Of a DNA stretch of 64,000 nt, positions 1-11,542 are shown in pieces. The notes beneath the pieces were generated by a model that made no database searches, had not been told where the DNA came from, and was given only the letters and a program-made list of their open reading frames with translations. The DNA comes from Neoconidiobolus thromboides FSU 785. Its lineage: Eukaryota; Entomophthoromycota; Entomophthoromycetes; Entomophthorales; Neoconidiobolaceae. Made by a program: the position numbers and the translations under genes. The stretch covers positions 101,952-165,951 of the forward strand of contig MU626279.1 of assembly GCA_025603075.1 (NCBI GenBank), written 5' to 3'. Position 1 is the first letter of the stretch. Every line of letters begins with the position of its first letter.

Positions 1-1042
1 TTTAGGGCGTGGCTTATTTAGCTATGATTTTTTTGCCTTAAAAAATGGGGATAAAGATTTAAATTTGCTATATTACAAGGATGCCATGAAGGGGATATTT
101 AACCCGATTTACTTTATTTTCCCTTTCTTAGATTTTATAGCACCAAAAGTATTACGTTCACGTAAATTGACTCATGAAAAAAGTCAACATTTTAAAGAGT
201 TCTTGGAAGGCATTATTGATGGTAAAAGAAGAGAAGTTGAATCTGGCGTAGTAAAAGACGATATTGTATCTTTAATGGTTCGTGATTCTATCGAAAATGA
301 AGCAGATGGATTAACAAATGAAGAAATTTTCCACAACTTAACTGTTTTCTTTATTGCTGGTCATGACACTACTGCCAACACCCTTACCTCTACCTTGTAT
401 TTTTTAGCCAAACACCAAGTAAGTAAATCTTATTGTAATGGTTATAAATATTAATTTTTTAATAGGATATCCAAGATAAAGCCCGTCAAGAAGTTTTAGC
501 TACTTTAGGAGATTCAAAAGAAGTCAAAGCCCCAACCAATGACCAACAGAAGGAACTAGACTATCTTACTTGTATTATTAAAGAAAGCATGCGTATATCT
601 CCAACTGTGAATATGCTAAGAAGATTTGCTGCTAAAGATGTGACTTTAAGTGATGGGACTCAAGTAAAAAAGGGCGATATGGCTAGTTTAATGGTATATT
701 TCCATCATCGAAATCCTGAATATTTCCCAGAGCCTGAGAAATTTAACCCAGATAGATTTAAGGATCCTCATGGTACAGCATCAAATGTATGGATGCCTTT
801 TGGTATGGGAACAAGGATATGTAAGCTTTAAATTTTTGTTATGTATTCAAATATTAAAATAGCTTTTAGGTGTTGGATTAAACTTTTCCTTAATTGAACA
901 GAAAGTCATACTTTCAATGTTACTACAGAAATACATCATTCGTCTAGGTCCTAATTGTAAACAATGGAGCAATCCTAAATATAACTCTACCGGGTTTTTA
1001 CATGTGGAGAACGCTGATATATCATTTACTCCAAGAATTTGA
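1..1042 (+). CDS. Cytochrome P450 (3' part, cut by window edge)
   Basis: Haem-thiolate monooxygenase, probably anchored in the ER; the substrate cannot be told. Three exons are visible: up to 418, 466-820 and 870-1042, joined by introns of 47 and 49 bp, with stop TGA at 1040-1042. The oxygen-activating I-helix motif AGHDTT, the K-helix ESMR (ExxR) and the PERF-region motif FNPDRF are all present. The haem loop FGMGTRICVGL is split by the second intron inside the Cys codon and is intact only after splicing. The frame is open to base 2, so the N-terminal half and membrane anchor lie outside the window; the bases TTTAG at 1-5 could themselves be a 3' splice site. It resembles fungal CYP52/CYP63-like enzymes loosely, but the subfamily is not safe to call. 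Confidence 0.9.
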
Positions 1043-1755
1043 TTTTTCTATTTTCGATTAAATAGCTTATAAGTTATCTTATGGTTTTAAAATAAATTGC
1101 TTTTTAAACCTAATGCACACACTAATCATTGGAAATGATATATAGTTGTATTTTTAAATATTAGTCTCCATAGAGAGTAATTTATAGTCGTTTTAAAATG
1201 TTCAATAGCAAGCATAAGCTTGTTTGCGAATATTAGAGTATAAAAGCTATATATGAAATTATTTAGCTATATTGAATACTAACATTTCTTAAAAATGTTT
1301 ATCCTTATTTTAGATTAGATCAGATTAGATTAGTTATTAGCTTGTCTGAATAATGTGTAATTATCGCAATATGCAGACTCACTATCAGCATAAAAGTCAC
1401 TATTTCCAGAATTACTATAGTTTAGTTAAAAGTATTTTAAAATAATGCTACTAATAAATTAAAAAATTTGTCAACTCAAACCTTTATAGTTTTAACAAAA
1501 TAATGGAAATTGTAGAAGCTAACTTCATAATATAAGCTTTAAAAAATATATAATCATATGAATTTATGTCAATTTTTATAATCTTAGTTAAATTAGATAG
1601 TAATATTTATATAACAATTTAAAAATAAATAAACAATGAAAAATATTGTTTTAGAATTGAAACTCGGTTGAATTTACTATAGGTTTTGTCAGGTTTGTTC
1701 CGAAGTTAGTTGCATTAAAATAAATATTTATAACCAAATGGCATGATAACTAAAA
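1043..1755. other. Intergenic, AT-rich
   Basis: No coding exon or RNA gene seen between the P450 stop and the tRNA-Ala. A small ATTAGATTAG-type direct repeat lies near 1310-1335. Confidence 0.5.
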
Positions 1756-1828
1756 GGGGAACTAGCTCAGATGGTAGAGCGCTCGCTTAGCATGCGAGAG
1801 GCACCGGGATCGATGCCCGGGTTCTCCA
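1756..1828 (+). tRNA. tRNA-Ala (anticodon AGC)
   Basis: A full cloverleaf can be drawn. The acceptor stem GGGGAAC pairs with GTTCTCC with one G-U pair, the discriminator is A at 1828, the anticodon loop is CTTAGCATG with anticodon AGC, and the T-arm carries the GGATCGATGCC loop. There is no intron and no encoded CCA. A run of five T at about 1846-1850 can serve as the Pol III terminator. The sequence is identical to the minus-strand copy at 45615-45687. Confidence 0.97.
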
Positions 1829-2040
1829 TAAAACCATATCTTTACCTTTTTATATAAAGGTTATAAAATAAACAATGATATTTAAAAATATTTAAATTGA
1901 CTTCATTTTTTTATAAAATTTTGCTAAGAAATATTTATTATTAACTGCTTTATAACCAACAATTAAAGATTTGCTATCAATTGAATAAATCATTTTAATG
2001 CTATAATTATGTTTATGTTATTAATATATTATCAAGTTAG

Positions 2041-2146
2041 TAAATGGAAATGTATTTTTTGCTTCATCACTTTTTCCATTTTTAAACGCTATTTCAACAG
2101 AAAGAGTGTTAGTAAAATTCTTAAACAAAAAAATGTATTCCCAAAT
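2041..2146 (-). repeat. ~105-bp inverted-repeat element, copy 1
   Basis: Diverged member of the window-wide family whose ends read ATATGGGGATGT...ACATCCCCATAT. This copy shows the reverse-oriented interior (CTTTTTCCATTTTT, AAACGCTATTT, GTTAGTAAAATTCTTAAAC). Confidence 0.75.
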
Positions 2147-2188
2147 AATTGTATAAAAAGGAATAGTTAGCTTTAAAACTATAACTAA

Positions 2189-2650
2189 TGTGAGATCGCT
2201 TTGTCAGTTCCATTATTGATTATAACATAACAATCACTTAACTTGTTATGATCTCGAGTCCAGAGACAACCAATCCCATGCTCTTAGTTTGATTTGCAAT
2301 GAGAATTTCTGTCATATGACTTCGGAGAATATTATCTCCTCGTTTTGATATCCATACTTGCTGGGGTATAAGAGAGACTCTAGAACATAGTAATTCGAGG
2401 CTTTTTAATTGAATTATTCCCTAATATCCCATACATTTAATAAAGCCACTAAGTTTTCTTAATAGTATCTTATGTAGCTTTTACATTAGTATTGTCTATT
2501 CTATTTATCTTATAGTCTGTAATATATTATGTGCTGTTCTTCATAGTTCAAGTCCATCTTAGTCACATAAACTAAGGCCTTTCAACTTGCAGCATAGTCA
2601 ATCAGGCAATAGCTGTTTTTGACTTCAATCACTCAGTACCAGATCTCACA
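2189..2650 (-). mobile_element. 460-bp TG...CA element, copy A (solo-LTR-like)
   Basis: 462 bp bounded by TGTGAGATC and GATCTCACA. A second copy, reverse-complemented, lies at 46042-46504 and matches along its length with scattered substitutions and small indels. TG...CA ends and the length fit a solo LTR of a copia- or gypsy-type retrotransposon; the 9-bp terminal inversion would also fit a non-autonomous DNA element. No clear target-site duplication is seen in the flanks. No coding capacity. It starts 361 bp after the tRNA-Ala at 1756-1828. I assign minus because copy B, read on plus, begins with the shared TGTGARATCTGG end. Confidence 0.7.
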
Positions 2651-3027
2651 AGCTATTAAGTATAACTATTAGAAAAAGACAATACCCTTTATAATTAGAT
2701 GATAAATACTTTTATATCAAATTAAAGTAAAAAAAACTCTGAATTGATTATGTTATATAAACCACAGTTAAATTAACTATAAAACTAGCTATATTCTTAT
2801 AAATAAATTAGATAGTTATTATTATTATTACTATATTAATAATCATAAAGCTGATAAAGTGATATTGTATAATTTATAAAAATCTTAAATTTTAAAATTA
2901 GCTAATTAATATTTTTTATTTTATCTAATGCTTTAAAACTATCTTTCTATTATGAAAGATTTTTAGAATACTTATCAATTTATTATTATTATTATAATGT
3001 TTAGTAAAAAAGCTCAGGTCAATTCTT

Positions 3028-3135
3028 AAATGAGGATTTATTTTTTCATTCAAGAATTTTACTAATAATTTTTTCGCTCAGATAGCACTTAATAAGAGAA
3101 AAAGTGATGAGGCCAAAAAAAAACACCTCCGAATT
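3028..3135 (+). repeat. ~105-bp inverted-repeat element, copy 2
   Basis: Diverged forward copy: GAGGATTTATTTTTT start, AAGAATTTTACTAATAATTTTT core, AACACCTCC end. Confidence 0.7.
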
Positions 3136-3393
3136 ATTTATTTTATAGATTTTTTTAAATATGTAGTATCAAAACTTCTGGAATTTAAAATAATTTTCTG
3201 CATCTGCTTGTATATTGGTTTTTTTTCATTATTAAAAAATTGTTTTCTTTTTAAATAACTTTTTTTAGTTATATATTAAGCATGTATATTATATAAAGTT
3301 GTTTTTCTGCTACATTTTTAAACTTATTTAATAAATATTTGAAAAATATTGATTTAGCTATCATTTTATCTTCCAAATCATTAAAACATGTAC

Positions 3394-3501
3394 TATGTGG
3401 GGATGTATTTTTGTATTTAACAATTTTACTAACAAATTTTCCGCTTAAATAGCACTTAAAAGATAGAAGAAATAATGAAACCAAAAAAATACCCCCATAT
3501 A
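3394..3501 (+). repeat. ~105-bp inverted-repeat element, copy 3
   Basis: Good forward copy with GGGGATGTATTTTTG start and TACCCCCATAT end. A 71-codon minus-strand frame here is only the element read backwards. Confidence 0.85.
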
Positions 3502-3674
3502 CTATTTAATAAATACTTATTATTTTTATTTTTATTATTAAATTTTGATAAAATAGTTAGATTATTAAGTGAATATCATACAATAATTTTAGTTTATTCA
3601 TTTCTAGTTATTTATATTTTAAACAGTAAGTTATAATACTAGTATTTTTTATTATTAATTGTTTTTAAATAATC

Positions 3675-3778
3675 ATATGAGAGTGTTTTTTTAGTTTCAT
3701 CACTTTTTCCATTTTTTAAGCACTATGAACGAAAAGATTGTTAGTAAAATTCTTAAACATAAAAATACATCACATATT
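3675..3778 (-). repeat. ~105-bp inverted-repeat element, copy 4
   Basis: Reverse-oriented copy: starts ATATGAGAGTGTTTTT, contains TTTCATCACTTTTTCCAT, ends AAAAATACATCACATAT. Confidence 0.8.
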
Positions 3779-3834
3779 GATTTTCATTTGTATTAAGTTT
3801 AAAACTTTCATATTTATTAAAAAGATATGAAGAT

Positions 3835-3930
3835 GTTTTTTTTGATTTTATCACTTTTCTGTTTTTTAAGCACTATTTGAACCGAAAAATTGTTAGTAAA
3901 ATTCTTAAACACAAAAATACATCCCCATAT
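3835..3930 (-). repeat. ~105-bp inverted-repeat element, copy 5
   Basis: Reverse-oriented copy ending AAAAATACATCCCCATAT. It lies only about 57 bp from copy 4. Confidence 0.85.
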
Positions 3931-3939
3931 TCTAAAAAA

Positions 3940-4022
3940 ATAAGGATTTTAGTAACAATTTTTCCATCCAAATAGCGCTCTTAAAAGATGGAAAAATAAT
4001 GAAGCCAAAAACATCCCTATAT
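3940..4022 (+). repeat. ~105-bp inverted-repeat element, copy 6 (5'-truncated)
   Basis: Forward copy lacking the left end but keeping the interior (AATTTTTCC, AAATAGCGCT, AAAAGATGGAAAA, AATGAAGCC) and the end ACATCCCTATAT. It begins about 10 bp after copy 5 in the opposite orientation, so two elements inserted nearly back to back. Confidence 0.8.
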
Positions 4023-4908
4023 GCAGTTTGAAAAGAACACCAACAAAATTTAAGATTTTTAAAATTAAGCATAAATAATTAGTTAACACAAAATTTAGCT
4101 AATTTTGAATCTAAGTTGAAAAAAATAGTTTTTAATACTTGAATTTATTTTATTTTTTAGGATTTCTAAAAACTACTCTATAAATGGTATTTGGGGGTTA
4201 AAATATCGAACTCTTTTGTTTGAAATCATGTAGTTGAGGATCGATAGAGTATTAGTCAAAATAAAACCGACCCAAACAGTTCAGTTTGTAATAGTACTTG
4301 TTAAATAATTGGGATATCTTGTTCAAAATGATATACAATTGTTTTAATATATTAAAATAATACATAAAAATAAGCCAAATATGCCGCTTTTATAGTTTTT
4401 ATATTATTAAAATAAACAGTTTTTAAGTTGTCTGGGGGAGCTTTTCTATGTACAAAATTTATTTAGCTTACTATAAAGATGCTTTTTAAGTCGTTTTATT
4501 GATTTAACTCTTAAATATATCATAAGGAAGATTATTTAATACTTCTTTTTGTAATAAAAACAATTTCTGTATTGGAGCTCATGAATATTAAGATAAGATA
4601 AAAATATATATTAAGTCCCATTTTATCTGCATAATAAATATTACTTTTAAACATAGCTTTTTAATTAATAATTTTAACTTTATTACATTTATAATTTTGA
4701 GAATATAGAAATTTAACTATTTACCCTCAAAGCAATGCTATTAAATTTATGCTATATTGTAAGTTTTTCAATCAATATATATTCTTAAAAATAAAAAAGA
4801 GGTTGTATCATATTATTTAAAAATTTATTCAAGCCATGCATTATTTATAATGTTTAAAAAAAGGATAAGGGAAGAGGCGGTTAGTAAAAAGAGAAGCGGG
4901 AGCTTAAG
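4023..4908. other. Intergenic, AT-rich
   Basis: No exon, RNA gene or repeat recognised. Confidence 0.4.
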
Positions 4909-5466
4909 CTAAAAATTAAAGGAGTAGGGTAAAGGGTTATAAACATTCATACTAATTTTAGGTTCAACAGGCCTTGGTGCGGTATAATCTGGATGCATAC
5001 GGTAGTCCCAATAATTGTTTTGGTGAACATGATGACCGTGAATTGTTTTTTTATTACTTGTGCCTTCCAATGGACCTGGTTGAAAATTTTTGGACTTTCT
5101 ATTATTATGTGTGCGATAATGTTGCATCATATTGTCTTGACGTGAAAACTTGGCTTCACAACTAGGTAATAAACATTTGTAATTTTTTTCACCAGTATGG
5201 ATACGATCATGTCTTGCTAAATGACCAGAGGTGGTAAAGGTAGCATTACAATTCGTTCGCTTACAGATGTAGACTTTATTATTCTTTTTTTGAATGCCAG
5301 TTACTTTGGGCTCTATTTTCTTTTTGGCATTCGTTGGTGAGCTAGAACGATTGGTATTGGTGCTACTGGAATAACCAGTATTACTTGTAGTTTCACGGTT
5401 ATTTAGGGTTATGTTATCTTGTAAAAGATTTATTAAAGGGGGTAAATTATTAGAAAAGTCCATCAT
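4909..5466 (-). CDS. Nrg1-like protein with two C2H2 zinc fingers
   Basis: Single-exon 185-residue protein, if the first of two adjacent ATGs (5466-5464) is used; a longer frame only begins at a TTG. Two tandem classical fingers lie in the middle: finger 1 is C-x4-C-x12-H-x3-H with the FTTSGHLARHDRIHTGEK segment, finger 2 is C-x4-C-x12-H-x3-H with FSRQDNMMQHYRTH. This pair, with TSGHLARH in finger 1 and SRxDNxxQHYRTH in finger 2, is typical of the fungal Nrg1/Nrg2 group of sequence-specific transcriptional repressors. The N-terminal third is rich in Ser, Asn and Thr with a basic KKK patch; the C-terminus is His-, Pro- and Tyr-rich. Target genes cannot be inferred. It stands alone in a gene-poor region with several kb on both sides. 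Confidence 0.85.
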   Translation of the reverse strand: MMDFSNNLPPLINLLQDNITLNNRETTSNTGYSSSTNTNRSSSPTNAKKKIEPKVTGIQKKNNKVYICKRTNCNATFTTSGHLARHDRIHTGEKNYKCLLPSCEAKFSRQDNMMQHYRTHNNRKSKNFQPGPLEGTSNKKTIHGHHVHQNNYWDYRMHPDYTAPRPVEPKISMNVYNPLPYSFNF

Positions 5467-7557
5467 AATTATGGTTTGTTTGGTAAGCAAATAATGGTTG
5501 TAATAATAATTTTTATAAATTATTAAAATTCAATTAAATGTTCATGGTTCAAGGGAGTATATATATGTTTTCTAGTTACTAGTTCAATAAATGGTATTAT
5601 TTATTAATGCAATCATTTGATTTTTATACTAAGGTTAAGATAGTTAGAATTATATGTAGTATTACCGAATAAAGAATGCAGGTAGTAAAATAGTTATAAC
5701 TTATCAGCTGAACCTATGACCAAGTCACATTTCAGGGTCTTATGATTTGTAATGGAAGCCAGGAAATAACTTCCAATCAAATGCCTTATTTAGATTGACA
5801 ATGTAATTTTATTGGTATCAATAACTCGGAAACCCTTAAATCTAATCCAAATTTGATATATAGCCTTATGATCTTGAAAGTTAAATTCAAATGATACTTC
5901 ATCTCATATATTTATCTTTTGATTAGGCTTACTATATTTATATTAATGTATTAAAGCAATTAAGGTGCATTCTAGATACATTATCTTTAATAAACTTTGT
6001 AGATAGAACATTTAATTTTTATTGAGATAAAAAGAAGAAGAATAACAAAAATAATGCAAAATAAAGAAGATACTGAACAGTAAAACTACAAGAATGTTTT
6101 AAAGCATTTAGTTATAATAATTTTTGTATTTTAAATAAAACTTATTAATAAATGTCCAAACCCTGAAAAAGAGAAGTTAATCACTTTCGGAGCAATAAGG
6201 AGCATTTGAGAACAGGTAAATATCGCCTTAATGATTGCTGGTAATTTTATTAGCTTAAATAGAAAGTTTAGTAAATTTAGGCATTTTATTTGGTAAAATC
6301 ACCTTCTTTTTTAACATTTTTATTCTTTTATTATCAGCTTTTATTGTCAGCTGAAAATCAAACTTTTAAAGTTGTTAAACCTCCATTTTATGATTTAGCT
6401 ATGGTTTTTAATTGATGCAACCTTTTTCCACTAAAAGCCTGTTTTTTTAACAAAAAACAGATTCTACACACACTTTGAAATGTTATAATACTTAAGTTTA
6501 AAGCTTTTCTACCATAGTATACTAGTATATTACTTTATGAAATATACTAAATTTTAATAATTACATTGAAAATAATTAATTACAACAGCGTTATTATATC
6601 TAATTTAATATAACAATTTAACTAATTTTTTAAAAAGCTGTAACATTTTAGGGATAATATATTAAATTATCATCAATTTTTACTTATATAATCATTGGGT
6701 TGAAAATCTGCTTTATATTTTTGTTGCTATAAATTATAAATGTTTCATTAATTTCATAATAAAGTTTTATACCTCGGTACTAAAAACAAACGCAATAGCA
6801 TTACCAGAACTTAAAAGGATAGCAATTAGCTAATCCCTTCAATTTTTATTTAGAATTAATCTTAGTTACCAGTTTTACATACCTCAATAAACTCGTTTCT
6901 CGTTTTATTACAATTTAAATAAGGAAAGTTGAACTGTAGTTTCTTTATTTACTTTATTACTGTTTATCTAAAAATTAGAAGCCTATATTTCTTATAACTC
7001 GGATTTTGAATGTACTGAGAAAAATAACTGTTCTAGTATATATATTATTTATTATGATCAATTGTAGATTTTTAAACTATTATTACAATTATGGACCTAT
7101 ACTATAAACTATATCACCCTAAACCATATTGATTTTTACATGTCAGTCTTTGAAAAATAGGTAAGGCATAGAGATATAAAATCATATAAACTTCGAAAAT
7201 AAATCATTGAAAATAATACTCCCATGCAATAAAACCGAGGGAATATAACCTATTTTTAAATACAGCTTTTCATTTAAAGGTATTTAAAAGTATTTAAAAA
7301 TAGTGGTATTGACTGCACAAATAAGAATATAGCTATAGAAAGATCAAATATTGCCACTTAAATTCAAAAAGTAGCTTTTATGAAAATCAAATAAGATTAG
7401 GTGTTTTGATATATGAATTTTAATACTCATATCAAATTTTTTAAAGTATGAATGCCTTTCATAGATATTCATGGTTTTTTTAGTTGAAAGAATAGTTAGG
7501 TTATTGGATGCAATAGCAAATTTTTTGTGTACATAAATAAAGTTAAACAAAAACATT
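5467..7557. other. Long intergenic region
   Basis: About 2 kb without a convincing exon, RNA gene or repeat. A 70-codon frame at 7344-7556 on minus is low-complexity and lacks any recognisable motif. Confidence 0.4.
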
Positions 7558-7666
7558 TTAACCCTTTAGGTACAAGATATCTCAAAAAAATTTGATTTGA
7601 ATCATGACTTTTAATCAATTTTGTCAATTGAATCAGTTTTAAAGCTCAATATACCCAAAGGGTTAA
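7558..7666. mobile_element. piggyBac-like miniature element with TTAA target site
   Basis: A 109-bp unit bounded by TTAACCCTTTAGGTA on the left and TACCCAAAGGGTTAA on the right: 15-bp terminal inverted repeats with one mismatch. TTAA at each outer edge and CCC...GGG termini just inside are the signature of piggyBac-superfamily transposition (TTAA target duplication). The 101-bp interior has no coding capacity, so this would be a non-autonomous miniature element. Only one copy was noticed in the window. Confidence 0.6.
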
Positions 7667-7920
7667 TTAGATTTAATCCGTGCGGGTAATGGTTGTCTAC
7701 AGTGCTCAAACAGTTGAACATTGTAATCTAAATGTTCATTATTAATTATATGTATAAAATTATGGTCATTTATGAAAGGCTTATACAATAAATCATTTCA
7801 ATCTACTAAAATACGAAGCTAGTACATAAAACAAGCCAATTAAAAGCATTCAAATTGAGATCAAATCGTATTCAAAAGCTATTAAATCAGCAATAAAATT
7901 ATTTGTTTCCTCAATTATAA

Positions 7921-10900
7921 ATGAGATGGGTAAAAATAAAGTAATATATAAAATGAAGTTACATGTATTAATATATTAAACATTCGCTATATTAGTATAC
8001 TAAAAAGAAGAACCTACCAAATTTAATAAGCCCTTTACAAACCCCATTGGAGAAAAATGATTCTCACGATACTACCGAAAATTGGATCAACCCATTATTA
8101 GATAATAGCAGACATAAACTTAAAAAGAGAGATGTGAATAATATTTCAAATTTAAAAGAAGACAAAACTAATAATGATGTTTCTAAAACAAGCTCAAGAA
8201 GCAACACAACACCTAAAAAAAAAAGAGTGACTACTTCTTTTAATACCAAGAATGTATTAGATGGACTTTATGCAGGGACAGATGATGATAGTGGATTATT
8301 TGGAAATCATAAATTAAATAGTTCAAAAGGTAGTGGGAAAGGTTTTGGCTCAAACAGTGAAACTAGTATCCTGAAAGACATTGGATCTTCATTGGGTATA
8401 GTTAAAGTTAAGGAAGAAGAAAAAGAAGTTTCATTGGGAGAGAATCAAGATAAACCAAATCATATAAATACCCCCAGAACTAATAATATAAGAAGCTCTG
8501 AGACTCCAAGTATTTCTAGAGTCAGTAATACAAGAAGTTATGAAACTCGAGGTATAAACGAACTTCAGGAAAAAATCACTGATAAGAAGTTACAGGCTAT
8601 TAAACATTTTCATTTTAATGTTATGACACCTATAACAAATAACTCAAGCATATCTGAACAAGTTGGAAATATATCAGAAACAAATGATATATCGAGCGAA
8701 AAGTCTTTAACTGGAACTAGTACTCCTACTATAAGCTTAAAAGAGAGACTTAATGGTAAGCCTAAAGATATGAGTTATTTTAGTACTAATAATATATCAC
8801 TCACAGTTAAGAAAATAGGCTCTAAAATAAAAATAGTAAAAAAGAAGGAAGCTATAACTAACATCAATGATGATACAGCACTAGCTGTTACCGAGAAAAA
8901 AGAATATAAAAAAAGAGGGAGACCAAGGAAACGAGATTTAGCTAGTAACAATGTTTCAAATCTAAATTCACCTGCTTTTAGTGGGAATGATTCTTTTCAA
9001 GATGCTTATTATTTACAAAGGTCCATCAATGGTCTTAGCCAAGAAGTCAACTTAAATGAACAGGGTCAGGAATCTAGTTCGGAATCTCAACAGCACCCTA
9101 ATTTTATAAATGTTAGACCAAGGAATGATATTAAAAATAACACAACCAAAGATGATCAAAGTGTAAGGTATACTACTGTAGACTCAAACAGTGGTGAATT
9201 TAGTCTAGAAAGCCATGGTAATTCGAGTCAAAGAACTAATAATGAAATTTTAAACATAAAATCAGTTTCACAGATAGAGATGGTTAAAAATAAGAGAATA
9301 AAAAAGAATAAAAAGGGATTAAATGAGCAAAATATTCATAATAATACTAACAGTAATGACCAAGGTTTAACCGATCAGTATAGTTCCAGTATTACAGAGC
9401 AAGAACAAAATATAGACAATAATAATACAAACAATAGAAAAATGCGTCTAAGTGAAATCAAAGATGGGAAATTAGAATCCGCTAGGTATGCAATTCGTTC
9501 TAAAAATGCCAAGAAAGCAAATTTAAAGTCAAAGCATAAGGGTATAAATAATGGTAACAAAAGTAATGTTATTAAGCAGGAGCCTTATGATGAAGAATTA
9601 AATGACTCAAATAATCAAATACAACCAGCCTTAATCAAAATAGAAAAACAAGGTGTTTTATTACAAAATAGTACTCAAAATAATGAAATTGTAATAGCTG
9701 ATAATTCTATTAATCGAGATCAATCTCAAGCAGTTGAAAGCAATATAATCAATACTGACAATGATCAAGATTTTCATACAAATAATGAAGCTATACTAGA
9801 GCAACATTCATCTAGTAGAGAAACAGAAGAAAAAGAGGATGAAATTTATGATTCAATTGAAAAAGAAATTGTAATTGAAAAGGAGTATACATTAGAAAAT
9901 GAACTCAAAACCATTAAAACTTTCGTAACAGATGATGAAGCGATGAGCAATGAATTATTCATTGAAAATCAAGAATTTATACTCACTCAGAAAATAAATT
10001 ATTTTAGTGGTGATGAAGCACAAAATGAAAAAGACAACTCAGCGGGGCAAGAAGAAGCAGATTCTGAAAAAGAAGAGGATTTGGTAGAGCGAGGGGATTC
10101 CGAAAAAGAAAACAATTTACCAAATCAACAAGTACATAATAGGGTTCAGAATAAAGAAGAGCAAAGTGAAGAAAATCAACGGGTAGAAGAAGAAAAATGT
10201 CAAAAAGTAGAAAATTTAATAAATCAAGAAAAAAGCTCAGAAGATGAGAGAAATTCAGTAAATCAAGAAGGCTCAGAAGATGAAGAAAATTTCATAAATC
10301 AAGAAAAAGATATTAATTTAAAAAAGAAACTTACTTATGTTATCAATTCACTTTCATGTTATCCAACTATTTATTGTATTATGGAAAATAGTGGAAGGAG
10401 CCGAGGTATGATATCTATTGAAAGGGACGTACATAATGGGAAATATAAAAGTGTTAAAGGATTAATTCAAGATATTGATCAATTATTATATGAAACAAAA
10501 AAGAATTGTGATAAAAAAGGTGCTATGAAAAAAGATTTGTTTGATGCTATTGGTACCAATTATGGTGCAATGCAAGTAATTCAAGAAGACATTGAATAGT
10601 ATGTTATTATTATTATTTATTCCAGATAATGAATTGAATATTTTTAATAGTAAAGATGAAATGGAATTTGATAAAATTGAAGCACCTAAAGAAAAGATAA
10701 AAGAATTACAAAAACTAGATTATTCTGCTAAAAGGTAATTAATAGCTAATAGGAATAAACAATAATGTATTCACAGTTATTTTAGTATCAATATTTATTA
10801 CATGAAGATTGGAGATCATAATAAAACATTTCGATTTCAAGAACCAACTCGTACACAGTATCATGGTTTAAATCAACATATATTTGATTTGATTGATCAA

Positions 10901-11305
10901 TCCAATATAAATTCAGACATTCAATTTACTAACGAAAAAGCCCCCATTATCAAATTATACTCTATTAAAAATCGAAGTAAACTAGAGGCATGCGCGAAAT
11001 CAAGTAACTCACTTACAATTGTAGAAATATTTTATGGTGAAAAAGAAAGTATTTATTCAATAGTAATTAAACCCATTGGAAATTCATTCAATGTTAATAA
11101 CACAATTATGTTAACTTTGGATTCCCCAAAGGCCTGGATTTATGGAGCTGTGTTAGCTATTTATAAATTAAAAGATTTCAATGTCAATAAAACTCATACT
11201 CATTTAGCTAACTTTTTTACACCTATTTTGTTAGCAAAGATAAAAAAGAATACAAAAAGAGTAGAAGATATTGTTCATAGATTTTGTGAAGATAGGAAAA
11301 GGTAA
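7921..11305 (+). CDS. Low-complexity nuclear protein with AT-hook and degenerate bromodomain-like segment
   Basis: About 1063 residues in a phase-consistent model: tentative exon 1 at 7921-7940 (M-R-W-V-K-I), then 8031-10598, 10651-10734 and 10786-11305. The large exon has no ATG near its start; an acceptor at 8029-8030 preceded by a TACTAA branch-like site supports an upstream exon, but that exon is the weakest part. Most of the protein is Asn/Ser/Glu/Lys-rich and likely disordered. An AT-hook core KKRGRPRKR lies at about residue 300, indicating minor-groove DNA binding. Near residue 800-840, spacing such as ISIERDVHNGKYKSV...IQDIDQLLYETKK resembles the C-terminal helices of a bromodomain, but the acetyl-lysine Asn is not certain. 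The last ~170 residues form an unrecognised folded-looking region. Role in chromatin is inference only. Confidence 0.65.
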
Positions 11306-11542
11306 TATGAAATTACAGTTGTGAGTGTAAAAGTGGTATTAATTATGATTGGAGTTAATGAATATTGAGTATGTTATTATTTACTTTATTAATTGTTGTT
11401 AGTTGGATTCTATTTTTTAGATTGGGTAGATTATTATTGGTTGAAACTCAAATTCCCCTTAAAATTTAATAAGTATTAAAAATTTAAAAACTGAAAAAAT
11501 TAGTTTTAGTTTTTTATTTTTTATTTTCAAATATTTTATTCA

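Noticed and set aside
3269-3484. 71-codon minus-strand open frame
   Set aside because: It is mostly the ~105-bp repeat (copy 3) read backwards; similar frames occur in copies 13 and 16.
11302-11318. A 17-bp intron that would extend the AT-hook protein by about a dozen residues
   Set aside because: Too short to be spliced; the simple TAA stop at 11303-11305 is preferred.
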